Source: Pseudomonas sp. NFACC02 (GTDB taxonomy: Bacteria; Pseudomonadota; Gammaproteobacteria; Pseudomonadales; Pseudomonadaceae). Taken from it: a stretch of 52,795 nt of DNA. Positions 35,257 through 43,363 of this stretch are shown piece after piece. A program made the translations under genes and the position numbers. The DNA is taken from positions 1 through 52,795 of the forward strand of contig NZ_FOEO01000038.1 of the NCBI RefSeq assembly GCF_900110765.1, given 5' to 3'. Under the pieces are notes generated by a model. The model was not told the origin of the DNA, made no database searches, and saw only the letters and a list, made by a program, of their open reading frames with translations. The stretch's first letter is position 1; every line of letters starts with the position of its first letter.

Positions 35257-36225
35257 TCAAACCTTCGCGTCCTGCTCCCTCCTGTAGGCATAGGTATCAG
35301 CAAAACGTGACAGGAGAAACTCCGCGCACGTGGTCGGCGGATAAAGCGGTGGATGTTGCTCATCGGTGCAACCGGGGAGGCATTCCACCCGGGTATCGGG
35401 GTGTGGTTCGGCAAAGAACGGCATCGAATAGCGATCAACCCCCAGCGGGCTGATGACCCGGTGCGGCGTTGATACGTATTGATCGTTGCTCCAGCGCGCC
35501 ATCATGTCCCCCAGGTTGACCACGAAGGTGCCGTCGATGGGCGGTGCATCAACCCACTGACCGCGAACATCCCGCACCTGAAGACCGCCGGCGACGTCCT
35601 GATAAAGCAAGGTGATACAGCCGTAGTCGGTATGGGCGCCGGCGCCTTGTTGCTGTTCACTGGTAGCCGTGTGGCGGGGTGGGTAGTGGATCATCCGCAG
35701 CACGCTGACGGGTTGCTCGAAACGTTGATCGAAGAAGTCGCGCTCGATGCCCAGCGCTGGCGTCATGGCCCTTAGCAGCGTCAGGGCCAGTGCCTGCATG
35801 TCTTGGTAATGGCGCTCCATCAGTGACTGCCAACCCGGCAGATCCGGATGACGGTTAGGCCCGCGCAGCGGCTTGCCCGCCAGCACATCCGGGTGATCGG
35901 CAGGCAAGTGCAGGCCCATGTCGAACGTTTCCTTCAGATCGCTGGGCAGGTCGGGGTCCAGTTGCTCGGTGGCAATTGCCCCATAGCCGCGATGATGCTG
36001 GCTTTGGGTGATGTCGATTTTCAGCTTCTCGCTCATGGGCAGAGCGAAAAAGCGCTGAGCACTGCCAATCACCTGATCTATCCGCTCGGCGCTGATCGGG
36101 TGGCCCTTGATGTAGAAGAAACCCCATTCACGGCACGCTGCGTCGATCTGCCGGGCAACCTCGTGCCAGGCCTGATCGTCGTCAGCGTAAAGAGGGGAAA
36201 TGTCGATGACGGGAAGCGGGTTCAT
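35257..36225 (-). CDS. 2-oxoglutarate/Fe(II) oxygenase, isopenicillin-N-synthase-like
   Basis: This 322-aa enzyme has the non-haem dioxygenase N-terminal domain (PVIDISPLYADDDQ, GFFYIKGHPI) and the double-stranded beta-helix core with iron ligands in HTDYGCITLL (HxD) and the distal histidine in STPHRVISP. The 2-oxoglutarate arginine is in RYSMPFF. Members hydroxylate or oxidise small molecules, and the fungal thymine-7-hydroxylase belongs to the same fold family. Its place between a purine deaminase and a nucleoside-binding protein suggests a nucleobase or nucleoside substrate; this is inference. I recall a similar gene at PA0147 beside the PA0148 deaminase. Confidence 0.87.
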   Translation of the reverse strand: MNPLPVIDISPLYADDDQAWHEVARQIDAACREWGFFYIKGHPISAERIDQVIGSAQRFFALPMSEKLKIDITQSQHHRGYGAIATEQLDPDLPSDLKETFDMGLHLPADHPDVLAGKPLRGPNRHPDLPGWQSLMERHYQDMQALALTLLRAMTPALGIERDFFDQRFEQPVSVLRMIHYPPRHTATSEQQQGAGAHTDYGCITLLYQDVAGGLQVRDVRGQWVDAPPIDGTFVVNLGDMMARWSNDQYVSTPHRVISPLGVDRYSMPFFAEPHPDTRVECLPGCTDEQHPPLYPPTTCAEFLLSRFADTYAYRREQDAKV

Positions 36226-36253
36226 GCGTACTCCGTTTAGCGGCTAGTGCTCA

Positions 36254-36342
36254 CTGTAGGAGCGCGCTTGCCCGCGATGCGGTGTGTCAGGTTCAGATGT
36301 GTCGACTGACAGAAAGCAATCGCGGGCAAGCGCGCTCCTACG
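36254..36342. repeat. REP/BIME palindrome pair
   Basis: CTGTAGGAGCGCGCTTGCCC and GGGCAAGCGCGCTCCTAC, exact inverse arms, lie between the oxygenase start and the stop of the binding-protein gene. Confidence 0.9.
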
Positions 36343-36364
36343 GATTTTGAAACCAGGGATTGCC

Positions 36365-37462
36365 TTACTTCGGCAACTCCGCCTTCACGCCTTCCACGTA
36401 ATAGTTCATCGACGCGAGTTCGGCGTTGGTCGCGACACTGCCTTCCGGGATTTTCACGGCGCCGGTCTGGTCCTTGATCGGGCCGGTGAAGGGGTGGAAC
36501 GCGCCGCTCTTGATGTCGGCGATGATCTGCTGGGCTTCGCTTTTCACGTCCGCAGGCACCAGATCGCTGATCGGCAGTTCAACCGTGCCCTCTTTCAAGC
36601 CACCCCAGTAATCCTGCGATTTCCACGTGCCGTCGATGACCGATTGGGTGGCCTGGATGTAATGCGGGCCCCAGTTGTTGACGATCGAGGTCAACACGGC
36701 CTTGGGACCGAAGTGCGCCATGTCCGAGGCATAACCCACGGCGTACACGCCGCGACGCTCGGCCGCCTGAATCGGGGCCGGGCTGTCGGTGTGCTGGAAG
36801 ATCACGTCGACACCCTGATCGATCAAGGCGTTGGCCGCGTCCGCTTCCTTGCCCGGATCGAACCAGGAGTTGACCCACACCACTTTGATTTCGGTGCCTG
36901 GGTTGTATTTGTTCAGCGCCAGTTGAATTGCGTTGATATCGCGCAAGACCTCCGGGATCGGGAACGAAGCGACATAACCGATTTTTTTGGTTTTGGTCAT
37001 TTTTGCCGCGAGGAAACCGCCGACATAACGGCCTTCGTAGGTACGGGCCAGATAAGTGCCCATGTTTTTGTCCTGCTTGTAGCCGGTCGCGTGTTCGAAG
37101 GTCACTTTGGGAAACTGCTTGGCGACTTTCAGCGTCGGGTTCATGTAGCCGAAGGAAGTCGTGAACACCAGGTCGTAGCCGCTCTTGGCCATGTTGCGGA
37201 TGACACGCTCCGCGTCAGCGCCTTCCGGTACGTTTTCGACAAAACTGGTGGTGACCTTATCGCCCAGTGCCTTGGCCATGGCCTGGCGGCCCTGCTCATG
37301 CTGATAAGTCCAGCCGTGGTCACCGATCGGTCCGATATAAACGAAGCCGACTTTCAGCGGGTCGGCCGCTACCGCCAGCACGCTGGAACCGAGGCCTACG
37401 ACAGCGGCCATGGCGCACAACAGTTTTTTCAGCGAACGGCGTGAGTGAAGGGTGGAAAGCAT
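36365..37462 (-). CDS. BMP-family nucleoside ABC transporter substrate-binding protein
   Basis: This 365-aa periplasmic protein belongs to the basic membrane protein (Med/PnrA) family of purine-nucleoside receptors. A signal peptide (RRSLKKLLCAMAAVVGLGSS, cleavage near VLAVAA-DP) precedes VGFVYIGPIGDHGWTYQHEQ, the ligand-binding N-terminal strand. VFTTSFGYMNP and GYVASFPIPEV follow. The cognate permeases and ATPase are at 41326-44926, separated by three genes. The start at 37462 has AAGGAG ten bases upstream; the open frame continues to 37630 without support. A candidate sigma-54 element lies upstream. Confidence 0.9.
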   Translation of the reverse strand: MLSTLHSRRSLKKLLCAMAAVVGLGSSVLAVAADPLKVGFVYIGPIGDHGWTYQHEQGRQAMAKALGDKVTTSFVENVPEGADAERVIRNMAKSGYDLVFTTSFGYMNPTLKVAKQFPKVTFEHATGYKQDKNMGTYLARTYEGRYVGGFLAAKMTKTKKIGYVASFPIPEVLRDINAIQLALNKYNPGTEIKVVWVNSWFDPGKEADAANALIDQGVDVIFQHTDSPAPIQAAERRGVYAVGYASDMAHFGPKAVLTSIVNNWGPHYIQATQSVIDGTWKSQDYWGGLKEGTVELPISDLVPADVKSEAQQIIADIKSGAFHPFTGPIKDQTGAVKIPEGSVATNAELASMNYYVEGVKAELPK

Positions 37463-37521
37463 GCAGGTCGAGCTCCTTTGGTCTTGTGGGCCGGGCCGTC
37501 TGGGCGGGGCGCTGGACTCAA

Positions 37522-37546
37522 TGCAAAAAGCTGACCAATAAGACAG
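37522..37546 (-). promoter_or_regulatory. Candidate sigma-54 element with a degenerate RutR-like site, upstream of the BMP gene
   Basis: On the minus strand TTGGTCAGCTTTTTGCA has GG-N10-GC spacing and a TTTTTGCA -12 box (37522-37538). TGGTCAG within it is also the right half of the palindrome CTGTCTTATTGGTCAG (37531-37546), which matches the RutR consensus poorly in its left half. The predicted start is near 37511, about 50 bases from the ATG. Confidence 0.45.
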
Positions 37547-37743
37547 GTCTGGTGGCGGGGCGGGCTTCTTCTGACGTTGTTGATGGCTGCCGAGCGCCGA
37601 CGTGTTCACCGACGGTGCGCGGTCGTTCATTCACGCCGCGAACCGGTGCGTGAAACCTTTACTTACAATCAGCACTCTGAACCCCTTGAACAGTTAAACC
37701 TTCATGGATGTGCGGCCTGGGTCGCAGAGGCGAAAAGGCAGCA

Positions 37744-38835
37744 ATGGGCACGATACTCAAGCAAGAAAAGTTTCTTCTATTGGCGGTGATTGCGACCTGC
37801 CTGGCGTACCCGTTCGAGCATCAATTACTGGGACACGGCCACACCGTTGCCCTGATCGCAGGTATCGCGCTGGTGGGGTTCATCATCTGCGCCTCCATGC
37901 GCGTCGCGCATCATGCCGAATTGCTCGCGGAAAAAGTCGGAGATCCCTTTGGCACGATGATCCTGACCCTGTCTGCGGTATTGGTCGAGGTGGTCATCCT
38001 GGCGATCATGATGAGCAACGAACCCTCACCGACGCTGGTCCGCGACACGATTTACTCGGCGGTCATGCTCGATATCAACGGCATTCTCGGGCTGGCGGCG
38101 TTGATGGGTGGGCTCAAGCACGGCGAGCAGCCGTACAACGACGATTCAGCGCGTTCGTACAGCGTGATGATCCTGACGGCGATGGCTGTGTCCATGGTGG
38201 TCCCCGAGTTCATTCCAGAGTCGAAATGGAAGATGTATTCGGCGTTCACCATCGGCGCGATGATCCTGCTCTACGGCTTGTTTTTGCGCATGCAGGTCGG
38301 ACCGCACAGTTATTTCTTCAGTTACAGCTATCCCGAAAAGAAACGCCGCAAGGATCAGCCTGAACAGTCGAGCGCGCCGGTGAACCTGACCTGGTCCATC
38401 GGCACGCTGGTCTTTGGCGTGGTGATCATCGGTGCGTTGGCGGAGGTGATGTCGAAGACGGTGGACCTGGGCCTGGAAGGCAGTGGCGCGCCACCGGTGA
38501 TGACCGCAATTCTGGTCGCGGCGATTTCCGCTGCACCTGAGATTCTCACCGCCCTGCGAGCCGCGCTGGCAAACCGGATGCAGTCGGTGGTCAACGTCGC
38601 GTTGGGTGCGTCTTTGTCGACGGTGATTCTGACGGTGCCGGTGATGGAGGCGATGGCGCTGTACAGCGGGCAACCGTTTCAGATGGCGATGACGCCGGTG
38701 CAGACCGTGATGATTTTCGTCACGCTGCTGGTCTGCGCCATCAATCTGAATGATGGCGAAACCAATGCCATCGAAGGCATGACGCACTTCGTACTGTTCG
38801 CGACCTTCATCATGCTTTCGCTGCTGGGATTGTGA
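37744..38835 (+). CDS. chaA: Calcium/proton antiporter ChaA
   Basis: This 363-aa inner-membrane cation exchanger of the CaCA superfamily has about eleven segments. The two inverted alpha repeats are visible: HHAELLAEKVGDPFGTMILT with LSAVLVEVVI in the first half, and ISAAPEILTALRAALANRMQ with ALGASLSTVILTVPV in the second, each with the conserved acidic residue. It exports calcium, and possibly sodium or potassium, at alkaline pH. The ATG at 37744 has AAAAGG upstream; a start at 37708 is less likely. It is the only plus-strand gene in the purine block and is probably unrelated to it. Confidence 0.9.
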   Translation: MGTILKQEKFLLLAVIATCLAYPFEHQLLGHGHTVALIAGIALVGFIICASMRVAHHAELLAEKVGDPFGTMILTLSAVLVEVVILAIMMSNEPSPTLVRDTIYSAVMLDINGILGLAALMGGLKHGEQPYNDDSARSYSVMILTAMAVSMVVPEFIPESKWKMYSAFTIGAMILLYGLFLRMQVGPHSYFFSYSYPEKKRRKDQPEQSSAPVNLTWSIGTLVFGVVIIGALAEVMSKTVDLGLEGSGAPPVMTAILVAAISAAPEILTALRAALANRMQSVVNVALGASLSTVILTVPVMEAMALYSGQPFQMAMTPVQTVMIFVTLLVCAINLNDGETNAIEGMTHFVLFATFIMLSLLGL

Positions 38836-38876
38836 CGGCTTTTATGCTGACTGCTGACCATGGGCAGTCTGCATCG

Positions 38877-40232
38877 TCAACCGTTGATCAACCTGGCCGC
38901 TGCCTGTCGGTGGTCGGCGATCAATCCGTTGAGGTCCAACCCTTCGACCTGCCCGTCAATCACGCGCCATTGGCCGCCGATCATCACGCGATCTGCCCGA
39001 TCCGCTCCGCACAACAACAGCGCCGAGAGTGGATCATGACTGCCCGAGAAACGCAGTTCGTCCAGTTTGAACATCGCAAGGTCAGCCTGTTTCCCCACTG
39101 CCAGTTCACCGATGTCGCTGCGGCCCAGCAATTTCGCCGAACCTTTGCTTGCCCAACCCAATGCCAGTTCCGGGGTGATATTTTGCGCGCCGTAACGCAA
39201 CCGCTGCAGGTACAGCGCCTGCCTGGTTTCCAGCATCATGTTCGACGCGTCGTTTGAAGCCGAGCCGTCCACACCCAATCCGATCGGCGAACCGGCCGCC
39301 ATCAGGTCCATTGTCGGGCAGATGCCGGACGCCAGGCGCATGTTCGAGCTTGGGCAGTGACAGATGCCGGTCCCGGCCGCACCGAGCCGTGCGATCTCCT
39401 GCTCGTTGAAATGAATGCCGTGGGCCAGCCAGGTGCGTGGGCCGAGCCACCCCACGCTGTCCAGATAATCCACGGTACGCAGGCCGAAGCGTTGCAGGCA
39501 GAAGTCCTCTTCATCCAGCGTTTCGGCCAGATGCGTATGCAGACGAACGTCGAGCTTTTCGGCCAGCACCGCACTTTCGGACATGATTTCCGTGGTCACC
39601 GAAAATGGCGAGCAAGGCGCCAGGGCAATCTGGATGTACGCCCCGTCGCCGCGCTCGTGGTAGGTGTCGATCAGGCGTTGACTGTCATCCAGAATCACCT
39701 GTCCTTGCTGCACGGTCTGTTGCGGCGGCAGACCACCATCGGCTTCGCCCAGGCTCATCGAGCCGCGTGTCAGCATCGCGCGCATGCCCAGCTCACGGAC
39801 GCTCTGCACCTGGATGTCGATGGCGTTTTCCAGCCCGTCCGGGAACAGATAGTGGTGATCGGCGGCGGTGGTGCAGCCTGACAACAGCAGTTCGGTGAGG
39901 GCGACCTTGCTGGCCAGCGCCAGCTTTTCCGGCGTGAGGCGCGCCCACACCGGGTATAACGTCTTCAGCCACGGAAACAGCGGCTGATTGACGACGGGGG
40001 CCCAGGCGCGGGTCAGGGTTTGATAGAAATGGTGATGGGTATTGATCAGGCCCGGTAGCAGCACATGTTCACGGGCATCGTACGTCTGGTCGCAGGGCAG
40101 GGAGGGAGACTGACCGGCCGCGAGCATTTCGACGATCACACCGTTTTCCACCACCAGCCCGCCTCGGGCATCGAGATCGTTGGCGGTAAACACGGCAAGG
40201 GGATTTTTCAACCAGATACGGATCGCGGGCAT
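38877..40232 (-). CDS. 8-oxoguanine deaminase
   Basis: This 451-aa amidohydrolase of the ATZ/TRZ family deaminates 8-oxoguanine to urate. Metal ligands are in LPGLINTHHHFYQTL (HxH) and HTHLAET, with a further ligand in IGLGVDGSASND. The AADHHYLFPDG segment and RAWAPVVNQPLFPWL are what I remember of P. aeruginosa PA0142, the characterised 8-oxoguanine deaminase. The N-terminus RIWLKNPLAVFTAN is the small beta domain of amidohydrolases. A RutR-like palindrome sits 120 bases upstream. Confidence 0.9.
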   Translation of the reverse strand: MPAIRIWLKNPLAVFTANDLDARGGLVVENGVIVEMLAAGQSPSLPCDQTYDAREHVLLPGLINTHHHFYQTLTRAWAPVVNQPLFPWLKTLYPVWARLTPEKLALASKVALTELLLSGCTTAADHHYLFPDGLENAIDIQVQSVRELGMRAMLTRGSMSLGEADGGLPPQQTVQQGQVILDDSQRLIDTYHERGDGAYIQIALAPCSPFSVTTEIMSESAVLAEKLDVRLHTHLAETLDEEDFCLQRFGLRTVDYLDSVGWLGPRTWLAHGIHFNEQEIARLGAAGTGICHCPSSNMRLASGICPTMDLMAAGSPIGLGVDGSASNDASNMMLETRQALYLQRLRYGAQNITPELALGWASKGSAKLLGRSDIGELAVGKQADLAMFKLDELRFSGSHDPLSALLLCGADRADRVMIGGQWRVIDGQVEGLDLNGLIADHRQAAARLING

Positions 40233-40351
40233 TGGCCGGCTCCTCTGAAAAATGGGTTCAGGTCGCCAGCTCAGTGTTGCCCTGTCTGCTGATCCAGGGT
40301 CGCCGCGGCTTCAATGAGCCGCGAGGCGAGGCTGCGGAGTGTAGTGGGGAG

Positions 40352-40367
40352 TTGACCTTGCGATCAA
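40352..40367 (-). promoter_or_regulatory. RutR-like palindrome upstream of the 8-oxoguanine deaminase
   Basis: TTGACCTTGCGATCAA matches TTGACCA-N2-TGGTCAA at 11 of 14 defined positions, with 11 of the 12 outer bases. On the minus strand its TTGATC can act as a -35 box with TACACT 18 bases on as -10, so binding would block polymerase. It differs from an Anr box, whose spacer is four bases and not six. Confidence 0.5.
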
Positions 40368-40421
40368 GTATCGGCATTCACCTTTGATTAGCGGCAGGAT
40401 GCGATGATTTGACCGGCACAA

Positions 40422-40512
40422 ACCTGTGGGAGACCTCGGAGGTTACAACGGCAGCGAATACGGCAGGTCGGTCGACGTGGATACCGCTGACCCAGCGCAT
40501 TCGCCCCGCAAG
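40422..40512. repeat. Short copy of the long intergenic repeat
   Basis: CCTGTGGGAGACCTCGGAGG, TTACAACGGCAGCGAAT and ACCGCTGACCCAGCGCATTC repeat, in order, blocks of the 156-bp unit at 18640-18735. The CTGCGGTCTGGACACAGG block is missing. It lies between the convergent-side stop of the SDR gene and the start of the deaminase. Confidence 0.75.
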
Positions 40513-40533
40513 CGACGCCTGCGATTCAACTCA

Positions 40534-41220
40534 TCACCAAGGAATCGTCTCACCCTTGTAATTCACAAAGTGATGACCACCCTTTCCGGCAAATCGCTCA
40601 AGCTGCTCGACCAGCCCACGCACGCTGGTGTCCACATCGATGTCCGCACCCTCGCCGCCCATGGCCGTGCGGACCCAACCTGGATGCATCGACAGCACCG
40701 TAGGCTTGTTATCGCCCATTTGAGTGACGAAGGTGTTGGTCATTGAGTTCAACGCCGCTTTGCTGGCCTTGTACAACGCCATTTCTGGCGCATCGGGCAT
40801 CGTAACGCTGCCCAGCACCGAACTCATGAACGCAATGATGCCCGTGTTCGGGCGGATCTGATTGACGAAGCGCTTGGCCAGGCGAATGGGGGCGACCGCA
40901 TTAGTCAGGAATAACTGACCCAGCTCACCGGCGGTGGCGTCGGTCGGGTTATCGTGTTTGGGCCCCATGACGCCGGCGTTGACGAACAGCACGTCGTACA
41001 CCTGACCCTTGAGGTTATGCGTGAGCACTTCCAGCGACGATTGTTCGTCCATGTCGAGCGTCTGCATGTGTACGCCGGGTACGGCTTTCAACTCGTCGGC
41101 ATGATGGGGATCGCGAACGGTCGCGGTGACCTCCCAGCCTTGCTCGGTCAGGCGTTTGACCAGGCCGAGCCCCAAACCTCGGGAAGCGCCGATGATCAAT
41201 GCAGTTTTGTTGGCAGGCAT
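40534..41220 (-). CDS. Short-chain dehydrogenase/reductase
   Basis: This 228-aa SDR is a NAD(P)-dependent oxidoreductase. The nucleotide-binding motif is GASRGLGLGL near the N-terminus, NAG appears in LFVNAGVMGP, a serine precedes the active-site YKASK, and MHPGWVRTAMGG follows. This resembles the carbonyl-reductase-like YbbO/C-factor type. ATG 41220 has AAGGAG eight bases upstream; the longer frame to 41256 lacks support. It lies between the deaminase and the ABC permease gene on the same strand, but its substrate, and whether it takes part in purine metabolism, are unknown. Confidence 0.87.
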   Translation of the reverse strand: MPANKTALIIGASRGLGLGLVKRLTEQGWEVTATVRDPHHADELKAVPGVHMQTLDMDEQSSLEVLTHNLKGQVYDVLFVNAGVMGPKHDNPTDATAGELGQLFLTNAVAPIRLAKRFVNQIRPNTGIIAFMSSVLGSVTMPDAPEMALYKASKAALNSMTNTFVTQMGDNKPTVLSMHPGWVRTAMGGEGADIDVDTSVRGLVEQLERFAGKGGHHFVNYKGETIPW

Positions 41221-41325
41221 GAATTCAACTCCTTGGAAAACGAAACGAGGCGGCATCAGCAGAGTTGACCGCAGCGGCCCCCAGGAATTTGGTTTTCCGG
41301 CGCAACGGTCGTCCTCTCACCTGAA

Positions 41326-42252
41326 TCAGTGCCCCGACTGCCAAGGCTGTCCCAGGGACACCGGTGCGTACAGTCGGGTGCGCAGTGCGTTGCGCGACAG
41401 TAACACCAGCACCACGATCGTCGCGACATACGGCAGCATCGCCAGCAGGTTCGAAGGGATCGCCAGGCCGATGCCTTGAGCGACCAGGTACAGGATGCTG
41501 GCGAAGCCGAACAGGTACGCGCCCAAAAGCACCCGAGCCACGCGCCAACTGGAGAACACCACCAGCGCCAGGGCAATCCAGCCACGGCCGGCGCTCATGT
41601 TTTCCGCCCACATCGGCGTATACGCCAGCGACAGATAAGCACCGGCGAGCCCTGCCATGGCACCGCCAAACAGCACCGCCAGGGTACGAACGAGCAGCAC
41701 GGGAAGGCCCATCGCACTCGCTGCGTCAGGGTTCTCGCCTACCGCTTGAATAATCAGACCCGCACGGCTTTTCAGCAGCGTCCAGGCCACCAGCGCGAAC
41801 AGGGCGAAGGACAGGTAAACCAGGATGTCCTGCGCGAAAAGCATTCGCCCGATCAGTGGAATATCGCTCAGGTAAGGCACCGCCAGAGGCTCGAATCCCG
41901 CCAGCGGTTTGCCGACCCAGGTGGCGCCGACGAAACTGGACAGCCCGACGCCAAAGATCGTCAGCGCCAGCCCGGTCGCGACCTGATTGGCGTTGAATAC
42001 CAGAGCGACCAAGGCAAAAAGGGACGACAGCAGCATGCCGGCCAGGATTGCCAGCAATACCCCCAGCCAGAGACTGCCCGTGCTCAGCGCAATGATGAAA
42101 CCGATCACCGCACCGAACAGCATCATGCCCTCCTGGCCCAGATTGAGGACGCCGCTCTTTTCGCAAACCAGCTCACCCAGCGCCACGAGCAACAGCGGCG
42201 TGCCGCAACGTACCGTGGCAAAAAAGATGTTACTCAGCAGATCGATATCCAT
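41326..42252 (-). CDS. Nucleoside ABC transporter permease 2
   Basis: This 308-aa inner-membrane permease is of the BPD_transp_2 family (YufQ/NupQ-like, partner of BMP receptors). About eight to ten hydrophobic segments are present, with GELVCEKSGVLNLGQEGMML near the N-terminus and VGENPDAASAMGLPVLLVR, the EAA-like cytoplasmic loop that meets the ATPase. The ATG at 42252 overlaps the TGA of the upstream permease by one base (TGATG), so the two are coupled. It is the last gene of the ATPase-permease-permease unit. Confidence 0.92.
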   Translation of the reverse strand: MDIDLLSNIFFATVRCGTPLLLVALGELVCEKSGVLNLGQEGMMLFGAVIGFIIALSTGSLWLGVLLAILAGMLLSSLFALVALVFNANQVATGLALTIFGVGLSSFVGATWVGKPLAGFEPLAVPYLSDIPLIGRMLFAQDILVYLSFALFALVAWTLLKSRAGLIIQAVGENPDAASAMGLPVLLVRTLAVLFGGAMAGLAGAYLSLAYTPMWAENMSAGRGWIALALVVFSSWRVARVLLGAYLFGFASILYLVAQGIGLAIPSNLLAMLPYVATIVVLVLLSRNALRTRLYAPVSLGQPWQSGH

Positions 42253-43352
42253 CACACGGCTCCCGGCACAGCGGCCATCTGGCGGCGGGCCCAGCGCAGC
42301 TTCAGGCGCGGGCGGTAGAGAATCAGCACATCGCAGGCCAGCAGGAAGAACAGCATCATGCCCTGGAACAACTGCGTGATGGCCTGCGGCAAATTAAGGG
42401 TCATCTGAGCGCTTTCGCCGCCCAGATACAGCAACGCCATCAACAGGCTCGAGAACAGAATTCCGATGGGATTGAGTCGCCCAAGAAAGGCCACGGTGAT
42501 CGCGGCATAGCCGTACCCTGGCGAAACCTGCGGCACCAATTGACCGATCGGCCCGGTCACCTCACAGACACCCGCCAACCCGGCAAGTCCGCCACTGATC
42601 AACAACGCCAGCCAGACCAGCCGCTTCTCACGGAAGCCGACAAAGCCGGCGGCGCGCTTGTCCAGGCCGAGGACCTTGATCTGGAAGCCGACGAAGCTGC
42701 GTTGCAGCAACACCCAGACCGCAACCAGCGCGAGCAGGGCGAAATACACACCGGCGTGTACCCGGCCGTCTTCTGTCAGCAGCGGCAGACGACTGCCGTC
42801 GCCGAACATGGCCGACTCGGGAAAATTCATGCCCGCCGGATCTTTCAGCGGGCCGTGCACGAAATACAACAGCAGGTTCAGCGCTATGTAATTGAGCATG
42901 ATGCTGGTGAGGATTTCGTTGGCGTTGAACTGTGTGCGCAACCAGGCGGTGAGGCCGGCCCATGCGGCACCGGCGACGATACCGGTCAACAGGATCGGCA
43001 CCAGCACCCAGCGGCTGTCGATATCGATCACGTTGATCGCCACGGCGCTGCCCGCCAAGGCGCCAATCAATAACTGGCCTTCTGCACCGATGTTCCAGAT
43101 ACGCGCCTGATACGCAACGGCCAGCCCCAGCGCGCAAAGCAGAATCGGCAGGGTCTTGACCATCAATTCAGACACGCCGTAGAGGTCACTGACGGGTGCA
43201 ATCAGCAGGGTGTGAAGCGTCAGCAACGGGTCGAGCCCGAGCGCGATGAACAGCAACGACCCCGCGAGCAGCGTCAGCAAGGCTGCCAGCAAGGGCGAAA
43301 ACCACAGCATGGCACGCGAAGCCTGGCCGCGTGGTTCCAGTGAAAGCAACAT
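42252..43352 (-). CDS. Nucleoside ABC transporter permease 1
   Basis: This 366-aa permease is the larger of the pair (YufP/NupP-like). It has about ten hydrophobic segments, with QARIWNIGAEGQLLIGALAG and LGLDKRAAGFVGFREKRLVW, the cytoplasmic coupling loop. AAAGGGG precedes the ATG, and the gap from the ATPase stop is 11 bases. With the neighbouring permease it should form the heterodimeric channel. Confidence 0.92.
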   Translation of the reverse strand: MLLSLEPRGQASRAMLWFSPLLAALLTLLAGSLLFIALGLDPLLTLHTLLIAPVSDLYGVSELMVKTLPILLCALGLAVAYQARIWNIGAEGQLLIGALAGSAVAINVIDIDSRWVLVPILLTGIVAGAAWAGLTAWLRTQFNANEILTSIMLNYIALNLLLYFVHGPLKDPAGMNFPESAMFGDGSRLPLLTEDGRVHAGVYFALLALVAVWVLLQRSFVGFQIKVLGLDKRAAGFVGFREKRLVWLALLISGGLAGLAGVCEVTGPIGQLVPQVSPGYGYAAITVAFLGRLNPIGILFSSLLMALLYLGGESAQMTLNLPQAITQLFQGMMLFFLLACDVLILYRPRLKLRWARRQMAAVPGAV

Positions 43353-43363
43353 TGGAGTCCCCT

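Noticed and set aside
13565..36342. Regularly recurring palindromes that might suggest a CRISPR array
   Set aside because: The copies are scattered between genes kilobases apart as inverted pairs, the pattern of REP/BIME elements, not of repeat-spacer arrays.
41264..41279. TTGACCGCAGCGGCCC upstream of the SDR gene as another RutR-like site
   Set aside because: Only the left half matches; the right half agrees at two of seven positions.
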